DNA of 17,593 nt. Source: Chrysochromulina tobinii (taxonomy: Eukaryota; Haptophyta; Prymnesiales; Chrysochromulinaceae). The position numbers and the translations under genes are program-made. The notes under the pieces are model-generated. The model was not told where the DNA came from. It made no database searches and saw only the letters and a program-made list of their open reading frames with translations. Positions 1 to 7,300 of this stretch are shown one piece after another. The stretch covers positions 1 through 17,593 of the forward strand of contig JWZX01000356.1 in assembly GCA_001275005.1 (NCBI GenBank). Direction: 5' to 3'. Within the stretch, counting starts at the first letter, position 1, and each line of letters opens with the position of its first letter.

Positions 1-123
1 CATCTCATTGGTCGGAGGGCCAGATATGTCGGGGGGGGGCAAACGATTGCGGTGTTCCCACCACTGGGAGCACCCTCAAACCTTAACTCTCGGGAAATCG
101 CTCCAGACGTGGTGGGGCGAGAC

Positions 124-1356
124 ATGAGCGCTCCTGACACGACATCGACATGCCCCCACTGTCACGCGGCGTTGCCTACCTCGAACCTGCGACTGCACCT
201 CATCCGCTGCCGCCCACCTTTGCCTTCAGCGCCGGCCGCTGCTCCGCCACGATCCCACCATCTCGTAGGCCGCCGTGTGCGCCTCCGTGGCCTCACCTCC
301 CGCTCGGACCTCAACGGTGCCAACGGGCTCGTCGAACTCTTCGACGCGGCGAGCGGCAGGTACCACGTCGAGGTCAACGGCGAGACGGTGGCGGTGCGAC
401 CGGATGTGTGCGAGGTTCTCACCGCTGACGAGGTTCTCGCCGCGGGTTGGCCCTGCCGTATTTGCACGTTTGTGAACGACGGCATGCTCGATCAGTGCGA
501 GATGTGCGACGCCAGGCGTCCAGCCGCGACTACGGATGACGCCAGGCATCCGGCCACGCCGATGGACGCCGCCAGGAGTTCGGACGCCAGAGGGCCTGAT
601 CCAGCCGTCTTTTCTGACACAATCCGGTACTTCCAGCCTTTGGCCGTTGGCTCGCTTTTCGGCGGCCTGACCGGCGCGTTTCTGGGCGCCATGCGCGGCC
701 ACAGCATCCTCAGCGCCGTCGCAACGGGTGCGTCGACGGGTGCCGCAATAGCAGCCATGATGAACATGTCCGCCCTCCAGCAGGAAGTGAGGCAGGCGGA
801 GCAGGCGAATGCACAGGTCGCCGACATGAGAGCGCATCGAGAAGCCCGGCACGAGCTCGTACAGCAGCGTCTGCGGGAGTTCATCGCTCAACTCGAGGCG
901 GCTCGCTCGGAACGACGCCCGCCCGGCGCGCCGCCCGACGACGACGAAGGGGCCAACGGCAGCTCTGGCCCCTTGCCGTTGTTCGGTGTCCCCGCCGCCA
1001 CGGTTGCAGGGTTGCCAGGCGAGATCAGGCAGCTGCTGGCACGGATGCACAGCCTCGATCCGGAGGCACTCACACGCATGTTCGGGGCAGGCCCTGCACA
1101 GCCGCAGTTGATCGCGCGCCTGCCTAAACACACCTATGCGCCTCGGGCCGGCGGCACCGTCGGCGGCGCAGATGACTCGGCGCCGAGCTGCTCAGTATGT
1201 CTCGAGGAGTACGCGCGCGGCGATGAGCTGATCACGTTGCCGTGCTTCCACACGTTCCACACAAATTGCTGCGAGCAGTGGCTGCAGCAGTCGGGAAGCT
1301 GCCCCGTGTGCAAGCACCGCGTCGACGCGCGCAATGACGAGTTCCCTATGGGGTGA
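124..1356 (+). CDS. RING-H2 zinc-finger protein, probable E3 ubiquitin ligase
   Basis: Probable E3 ubiquitin ligase of 410 aa. The reading frame is open from 52, but the first in-frame ATG is at 124, so I start there. Visible in order: a C2HC-type finger (C10, C13, H25, C29); an SH3-like beta segment at about 47-99 (LVGRRVRLRGL through VRPDVCEVL); a RanBP2-type zinc finger (W109, C111, C114, N118, C125, C128), a fold that often binds ubiquitin or RNA; a Gly/Ala-rich hydrophobic stretch at about 173-214 that could insert in or lie on a membrane; a short charged helix; and a C-terminal RING-H2 with the complete ligand set C356, C359, C374, H376, H379, C382, C393, C396. RING-H2 domains recruit E2 enzymes; the substrate is unknown. 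Gene 2 converges on it from the right. No intron is needed, but a 5' exon left of the window cannot be excluded. Confidence 0.85.
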   Translation: MSAPDTTSTCPHCHAALPTSNLRLHLIRCRPPLPSAPAAAPPRSHHLVGRRVRLRGLTSRSDLNGANGLVELFDAASGRYHVEVNGETVAVRPDVCEVLTADEVLAAGWPCRICTFVNDGMLDQCEMCDARRPAATTDDARHPATPMDAARSSDARGPDPAVFSDTIRYFQPLAVGSLFGGLTGAFLGAMRGHSILSAVATGASTGAAIAAMMNMSALQQEVRQAEQANAQVADMRAHREARHELVQQRLREFIAQLEAARSERRPPGAPPDDDEGANGSSGPLPLFGVPAATVAGLPGEIRQLLARMHSLDPEALTRMFGAGPAQPQLIARLPKHTYAPRAGGTVGGADDSAPSCSVCLEEYARGDELITLPCFHTFHTNCCEQWLQQSGSCPVCKHRVDARNDEFPMG

Positions 1357-1749
1357 GGTCAGAAAGATGAAAAGCGTCGGCGGACGGACGACCAGTCACG
1401 ACAAAAAAATGCCTTCGCAAGGCTCAAAGATACAATTGTCATCAGATCGTGACCAACTTGTCTTCATGTTAGCCATTTACAGTCTGTCTCTAAATTCGAC
1501 TTCTACGACGTAATCGCTCCTGTTCGCCGTGGCGTCGCGCGGGCCACGGCGCGTCCTACGACATTTCGTTTCCTCGCGGTTACACGCGGCGGTAAAGGTC
1601 GTAGGTCCGCACCGCAGTCCGCACGAAAGCGCAAGGCGGCACGCCGGGCGGAGCGGGCGGCGCTTATAGCCCTTAGCCGGCTAGTGGCTAGAGCGGCGCA
1701 GCTTGAAGGTCGGGTTCGACCAGAGGATGATAGGGCCGTCTGTGGACAC
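1357..1749. other. Intergenic region between convergent genes
   Basis: This 393-bp stretch separates the stop codons of the RING gene and the GT77-like gene, so it should hold both 3' UTRs and polyadenylation signals. It is less GC-rich up to about 1505, including a run of seven A at 1403-1409, then GC-rich. I see no credible coding frame, structured RNA or transposon end. A 10-bp palindrome TAGCCGGCTA lies at 1675-1684. Confidence 0.5.
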
Positions 1750-4131
1750 TCAGCGCGGACCTCCTCGCGACCCCGCTGCCGATGGGCGGCATTGCCACGC
1801 GCTCGCATGGACGCATCGCTCGGTGACTGAGCTATTGAACGCCGATGCCATCGCCGTGTCATTGGCACGCGCAAAGGCGGTGGCGAGCGCCTCAGCCTCC
1901 CATCGCAGCCACGGGTTGCCGCGCCAGACTGCAGGCACCAGCGGTGGCAGCAGATACGGCACTACACCCGCGAGAGGCTTAAAGGTTGGGTCGGCGGTAC
2001 AGCACCACGTGGCAAGCAACGATTGCGCGTCCTCATGCCAGCGGCGCGCCTCGGCCGCGCTCTCGAAGCTGGACGGGTCGAACGCATCACGTACATCCTC
2101 GAAGTGGAGAACGCGCGCGGTGACGTGGACGAGAGATCGGCGGAGCTCGCCCGCGGAGATGGTGATCACACCCTCGGGAGATCGGCGGAGCTCGCTGGAG
2201 CTCCGTGCCGCGGAGATGGTAATCGCGCCCTCGGCTGGAAGGGTGGTGAGATCACGGGTGCTGCGGCCCACGTCGGTGCGCCGCCCACACGCATCCTTGC
2301 CGGTGGTGCTAGCGCACGCGCGCACCACGCGTATGAGTTGGCGCGTGGCGTTGAGGGCAGGGGGCGTGCGCGGGTTGCTCAAAAAGGAGGCCTCGCGGTA
2401 GGCAAACGGCGAGGTCGCAAGCGCTTGCGGGTCGAGATAGTGGTCCGTGGGGCACGTGTACGGCAGCCGCAGCATCTGATGGTCGCCGGCCGTGCAGCCC
2501 CCTTCAATGTGATTGGGCCAAAAGCCCACCTCGCAGCTACAGCGGGTGGGAGGGAGGATGAGAGCACGCCCGAGGGAGCGAGCGAGGAAGAGCGCATTGC
2601 GCAGCTGCGCGAGCTGGTGGTACATCAGCCGCAGGTGGTGGAGCGGCAGAGCACCCCGCGCAATACGCGGCACAGCGAGCCATTCGGGCTCGAGCACCGG
2701 CGTGTAGCTCACAAACCCAGATCCAGGCACGGAGGGGCCGAGAGCGGGCGCCTCCGTGCCCTCACGTGCGTGACTCGAGGCGGCGGCGTTCGTGCTGGCT
2801 GGAGCGGCAGAGTACCACGTGGGCGGATCATTCCACAGGCGCGCTTCTCGCAGGCGCACGAGTTTGTTACTCTCCCGTTGCTCGCGGATCCATACAGCGT
2901 GCACCACAAATGGACGTACCGCATGCAATGTAGGAAGATCCAGCACGCCAAAACTCTGCCCGTTTGTGAACTGCGCAGAGGGCAAGACACCTGCGACGCT
3001 CGTGCCGTTGACGAGACCGCAGAGCCGCTCGCCGCTCGCGTCTTCCACCGCGTGCAGTTCGTGCTTCCAGCGCCACGCGCCCGCTGCACGAGCGTCGAGC
3101 CCGACACCGTGCTTCCACCGAAAGTTCATCGGGGCCTGGTCAACATAGAGGGCGCGCCTGTTCCAAAAGCCAGGCTCCGCGCGCATATGCTCGACGGCTT
3201 GCTCGATCGCGAGCAGCGCGCCGGCGCGCGGCACGCCCGGCTGCGGCCCCGGCACAAAGTGCATGATGCCAATGTTCATCGACCACCAGCACTGGGCAAA
3301 CGATTCGATATCGAGGTCAGTCGCCTCGATTCCGCCTTCGGCGACCACGGCGGCCACGGCAGCCACGGCGGCCGCAGTGGCCGAATCAGTGGCCACGGTG
3401 GCCACCTGACTTGACTTGACTTGACTTGACTTGGCCACGGCTCCTGCACGTCTGACGTCGAGGACGCGGCGCGAGTCCGTGCCGTCTTGAGCGTCGCTCG
3501 AGACGGAGAGATCCATACGCGGGTGTAGCAGCTCGAGAGTGCGCAAGTATGGCAGCGGGTTGCGCAGCCAAACGGCGTCCGAGTCGGACAGCAGCAGTCG
3601 CACGCCCGTGCGTAGCAGCGGCAGCACGTGCGTCCACCGGCCTCCCTGAGGCCGCATCGCCACCTCAGGAGAGTTGACCAGGTACACACCGACGCCACGG
3701 GCGCGCAGCCGTGCGGAGAGCGACACGTAGGTGGCCATCGTCGCATTCATGTTCATCATGCCGACCAACAGCCCGCGCACGCCCAGCTTCTGCATGTGGT
3801 GCACCCAGTTCTCACTGAAGGCCGCTTGCTTGGAATTGCCAAAGGTGACGACAATCGTGTTGTCAACGGCAAAGCGCTGCACGAGCTCCGCGACGCTGGT
3901 GCACTGGCCGTATGGATCGCAGTCGTGCAGATCCGTTGTTGGCCAAGGCGCTCGTTCTGCGGAGGGCGGCGGCAAGAATGATGGCGGTGGAGACGTTCCT
4001 ACGGGCTGCAAGCCAGAGAGTGACTCTTGCGAGACGATGCGCACTGGACGTGGACGAGTACCGCTCTGCGTGTAGAGCACCAGCGCAATCAGGGACACGG
4101 CCGAACCGCCTATCTTCAGCGAGGCGCGCAT
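1750..4131 (-). CDS. GT77-like glycosyltransferase (XEG113-type), type II membrane protein
   Basis: Probable Golgi glycosyltransferase of 793 aa. The first ATG of the frame is at 4131 and is followed at once by a hydrophobic segment (about residues 7-20, GGSAVSLIALVLY), a type II signal anchor. The frame extends upstream to 4275 without another ATG. A nucleotide-diphospho-sugar transferase domain (PF03407-like) covers about 91-350: VVTFGNSKQ, then the metal/sugar-nucleotide motif LLLSDSDAVWLRNP with DSD at 183-185, then WWSMNIGIMHF and YVDQAPMNF. A second conserved block at about 490-592 (MYHQLAQLRNALFLARSLGR, LPPTRCSCEVGFW, LPYTCPTDHYLD, YREASFLSNP) matches my memory of the C-terminal region of plant XEG113, an extensin arabinosyltransferase. 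Arabinose on hydroxyproline-rich glycoproteins is therefore the inferred product, but the donor sugar is unproven. Oddities: a Ser/Gln-Ala/Val insertion between DSD and NIGI, and a duplicated segment near 633-666. The start is divergent from gene 3. Confidence 0.8.
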   Translation of the reverse strand: MRASLKIGGSAVSLIALVLYTQSGTRPRPVRIVSQESLSGLQPVGTSPPPSFLPPPSAERAPWPTTDLHDCDPYGQCTSVAELVQRFAVDNTIVVTFGNSKQAAFSENWVHHMQKLGVRGLLVGMMNMNATMATYVSLSARLRARGVGVYLVNSPEVAMRPQGGRWTHVLPLLRTGVRLLLSDSDAVWLRNPLPYLRTLELLHPRMDLSVSSDAQDGTDSRRVLDVRRAGAVAKSSQVKSSQVATVATDSATAAAVAAVAAVVAEGGIEATDLDIESFAQCWWSMNIGIMHFVPGPQPGVPRAGALLAIEQAVEHMRAEPGFWNRRALYVDQAPMNFRWKHGVGLDARAAGAWRWKHELHAVEDASGERLCGLVNGTSVAGVLPSAQFTNGQSFGVLDLPTLHAVRPFVVHAVWIREQRESNKLVRLREARLWNDPPTWYSAAPASTNAAASSHAREGTEAPALGPSVPGSGFVSYTPVLEPEWLAVPRIARGALPLHHLRLMYHQLAQLRNALFLARSLGRALILPPTRCSCEVGFWPNHIEGGCTAGDHQMLRLPYTCPTDHYLDPQALATSPFAYREASFLSNPRTPPALNATRQLIRVVRACASTTGKDACGRRTDVGRSTRDLTTLPAEGAITISAARSSSELRRSPEGVITISAGELRRSLVHVTARVLHFEDVRDAFDPSSFESAAEARRWHEDAQSLLATWCCTADPTFKPLAGVVPYLLPPLVPAVWRGNPWLRWEAEALATAFARANDTAMASAFNSSVTERCVHASAWQCRPSAAGSRGGPR
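2132..2233 (-). repeat. Imperfect in-frame tandem duplication in GT77 gene
   Basis: Two adjacent copies of one segment, about 45 bp (2132-2176) and 57 bp (2177-2233). Both begin with AGATCGGCGGAGCTCGC and contain CCGCGGAGATGGT. The second has 12 extra bases; both lengths are multiples of three. The protein reads EGAITIS...SELRRS followed by EGVITIS...ELRRS. The region lies between the conserved XEG113-like block and the C-terminus, where an insertion is likely tolerated. Confidence 0.8.
3344..3403 (-). repeat. Degenerate GGCCACGGC-type repeat in GT77 gene
   Basis: Repeated GGCCACGG(C/T) units in coding sequence. On the minus strand they encode an Ala/Val-rich run (VATVATDSATAAAVAAVAAV) within the variable loop between the DSD motif and the NIGI motif. 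Low complexity, probably a flexible insertion. Confidence 0.65.
3406..3433 (-). repeat. Pentanucleotide (TTGAC/GTCAA)n microsatellite inside CDS
   Basis: Four perfect TTGAC units (3411-3430) flanked by CTGAC and TTG. On the coding (minus) strand the pentamer is read through all three frames in turn and gives the repeated peptide KSSQV KSSQV. A pentamer preserves the reading frame only when three units are gained or lost, so slippage here would usually break the enzyme. Confidence 0.85.
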
Positions 4132-4392
4132 GTATCCTCTTTCGGGGCGGGGAAGAATCCTTGCGGCATTTTGTGCAGGGACGCTTTGAACGAGGGCATT
4201 GTCCCGGACAACTTTTGAGGAGATTTCTTCCGCACCATTCTTTCGCTGATGTCGAAAAAGTGTCTTCGTGTTCACAGCAGCGTCAAGAACTTTACGAGAG
4301 GGTTGTTCGAAGTTTGTTGAAGCACACAGCTAAGCAGCCCTCCAGGGTGCGTTCGGATCGTCGGACGGCCCCAGGATCGGAGGAGCTGCGCG
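4132..4392. promoter_or_regulatory. Divergent (bidirectional) promoter region
   Basis: A 261-bp gap between the ATG of the GT77-like gene (minus) and the ATG of the giant ARM/IQ gene (plus). It must hold both 5' UTRs and probably both promoters. I see no TATA box or other recognisable core element; the assignment rests on geometry alone. Confidence 0.4.
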
Positions 4393-7300
4393 ATGTCGCG
4401 GCCCACCACCGCTGAGGCGCCCGACGATGTGGACGACTCGCCGCTCACGATCCTCGAACTGTTCGGGCTCATAAAGTCCAAGGACGAGAATGACCGCCTG
4501 GACGGCTTGGCGGAGCTCTCGGACCTCGTCGACTCCGCTTATGGCGATGACGGCGCGGCTCTCGGCGAGGCCGTGCGCGCAGTGGGCGGCTTGCCACTGC
4601 TAGGGTGGCTCATCGTCGATCCGTCGCCGCTCGTGCAGCAGGAGGCGCTGCTCATCCTGGGCAACCTGTGCTCTGATGCGTGCGACCCAAATTCAGCACT
4701 GACTAAGAAGATGCTGCTCGACACTGGCGCTCACCGTGCGATCATCATGTCGATCGGGAGCCCAGACCCGACGGTCCTGTTGTACGCGTGCGGCGCGCTC
4801 CAGAACCTGTGCCACGACGACGAGTGGGCCCGCCTGCTGATAAGTCACAAGGTGCAGCAGCGGCTAGAGAGCCTGGTCACTCATGAGGACGCGCGCGTTG
4901 GCCACTACGCGGCGGGCGCGCTCAAGAACATGCTGACGCGCGTGGGTCAGGACGCTTCGGCGCTCTCTAGTACTGCCCTCGAAGCCGTCAACCAGCGAGA
5001 TCATGAGGCGAAGGTCGAGGCCTTTAGGTAAGCGCGCGCTCCGCATCGTTCTCCACGAACCCTAAGCCTAACCCTGATCCTAACCCTAACCCTGACCCTA
5101 ACCCCATTCAGGTATAAGCGGGCGCTCCGCATCATCCGGCTCGCCGCGAGAAACATGCCTCCGGAGGTGCGGCTGCGGCGCTGTCTCGCGCGGACGAACC
5201 CGGAGCTTCAGAAGCGTCTCTCGCCGGCAGAGCTCAAAGCGAACAATGAGGTGAGGGCCGCCGCCAGGGCCGAGGAGAAGGCGAGGAAGGCCGAGGAAAA
5301 GGCGAGGAAGGCGATGCTTGAGCAGATCAGCCCCGAGGATCGCGCTCTGTACGACGCGATGAGCGCCGAGGAGCAGGCCGCTCTCGTCAGGGGGAATCCG
5401 GAGGAGCGAGAGGCGTCCTTCGCGCAGAAGCGGGAGGAGCTCGAGAAGATGGCCCGTCGGAAGAAGACGCAGGCCGCCATGTCCTCGATCACGCGCGCAC
5501 TCCGGATGAATACTGCCTTGAAGTCGAATCTGCAGGCTGCCATCGAGGCGCGTGCCGCTGCGGCCAAGGCGGAGGCCGCAGCGGCCGCGGCCAGAGCGGA
5601 GCAGGAGGCGGCCGAGGCCAAGGCGGCCGCAGCCAGGGCGGAGCAGGAGGCGGCAGAGGCCGCGGCGGCTGAGGAGGCCGTGCAGGCAGCAGCGGCTGCG
5701 GCGGCAGAGCAGGCGGCGGCAGAGCAAGCGACAGCAGAGCAGGCGGCCAGGGAGGCGGCCGAGAAGGCCGCAGAGGCGCAGGCAGCCGCCGTGCTCGCCC
5801 AAGAGCAAGCGGCGGCAGCTGAGGGACGCGATGTCAGCGTGGACCTCGAAGCGGCTGTGGTCATGGCGAATGCCGAGGAGCATGAGATTGAGGCGGCAGC
5901 GGCCGTCGTGGCGGTCGAGGAGGCGGAGGCGAAGGCAAGGGCCGAGGAGGAGGCGGCACTGCAGGCGGCGAGTGAGCAGGCGGCGCGCGAGGATGCCTCG
6001 AGACTCGCCGCTGAGCAGGAGAAGGCCTTGCAAGCCGCTTCGGAACAGGCAGCCGCAGACAAGGCGGCGGCCGAGGAGGCGGTTGCGCGGGCGCAGGCGG
6101 CAGAGGCGCAGGCGGCGCAAGCAGCGGCCGAGGCGACCGAGGCCGTACGAGCTGCGACGGCCGAGAAAGAGGCGGCTCTGGCGGAGGCTGCCGCGGCGCA
6201 CGCCACGTACGAGGCGGCCAAGGCGACGGCCAAGGCGCTGGCACGCAAGCGGCTGCAGATGGCCACACGGAAGTTGTCTCCGATCAAATTCATGCAAAAG
6301 TCTGCTGCGACGGTGGCGAGGGAAGCAGCGGAAATGATAGCGGCCGTCTCAGCGGCTGTGGCTGCCGGGGCCGTGGCAGTGGCAGCGGCGGCGGCCGAGG
6401 CCGCCCTGGCGGCCAAAGCAGCAGCCGCGGCAGATGAGTCGCTCAAGCGCCGCCTCGGGCGCCTGCGTCAGGCGGCGGCGCAGGCGGCGGTCATCTCGGC
6501 GGCACAGGCTGCGAAGACTGACGCGGCAAAGGCGAGAGCTGCCGAGGAGGAGGCGGCGGCGGCGACAAAGGCGGCTGTTGCTGCGGCGGCGGCGGCGCAG
6601 GCCGCGGTGGAGCCCGAGGGAGAGTCCAAGGCGGCGGCGGAAGCGGCGGCCGCTGCAGCAAAGGCGGAGGAAGAGGCGGCGCTGGGGGTGGCGGCGGAGT
6701 CGGCGGCCACAGCCAAGGCGGAGGAGGAGGCGGCGAGGGTAGCGGAGGAAGCGGCGGCGGCGGCGGTGGCAGCTGCAGCTAAGGCGGAGGAGGAGGCGGC
6801 GGCTGAGAAGGAGGCTGCCGAGCGAGAGGCCGCCGAGGCAGCGGAGCGAGCGGCGGCAGCGATGGCTGCGGCGAACGAAGTGGCTGCTCAGGCTGCGGCG
6901 AGGGCTGAGGAAGCGAGGGTAGCAGAGGCGGCGGAGGAGGCGCGCAGGATGGAGGAAGCAGAACAAGCCCGAAAGGCCGCGGAGGTCGCACAGGCGGAGG
7001 CGGCTTACGCAGAAGCAGAGGCGGCGGCGGCCGACGCGGCGGCGGCCGACGATCGAGCGGCGGCCAGGGTAGCCGCAGCGCAGGAGCTGATCATGCAGGC
7101 AGAGGAGCGGGCGAGGGAGGCAGCGGAGAGAGCGGCGGCTGAGGCGGCGGCTCGTGCAGAGGCAGATAGGCAGGCGGCCGAGATCGCCGAGGCTGCGGCC
7201 GCGGCAGAGGCAGCCTACCTCGCCGCGGCTGCAGAGGCAGAGAGGCTTGCGGCGGAGGCGGAGGCGGCGGCGATCGCAGCAGAGCAAGCGGCCGCTTCAG

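Larger units (their letters stand above)
5026..5133 (+). repeat. Direct repeat flanking the intron (5026-5047 and 5110-5133)
   Basis: The 5' copy (22 nt) and 3' copy (24 nt) share AGGTA and AGCG(C/G)GCGCTCCGCATC, with one mismatch and a 2-nt indel (TA is present only in the 3' copy). The 3' copy is the start of exon 2 and encodes RYKRALRI; the 5' copy supplies the last exon 1 bases and the donor site. The arrangement resembles a target-site duplication around an insertion. Confidence 0.85.

Noticed and set aside
1675-1721. tRNA-like A-box (TAGCCGGCTAGTGG) and B-box (GGTTCGACC)
   Set aside because: No acceptor, anticodon or T stem of tRNA geometry can be folded around the boxes. At most a decayed tRNA-derived element.
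4132-4275. Extending the GT77 protein N-terminally to 4275
   Set aside because: The extension has no ATG, and the ATG at 4131 leads directly into a signal anchor as expected for a Golgi enzyme.
5060-5101. Chromosome end or telomere
   Set aside because: Only 42 nt of degenerate hexamers, with continuous coding sequence on both sides.
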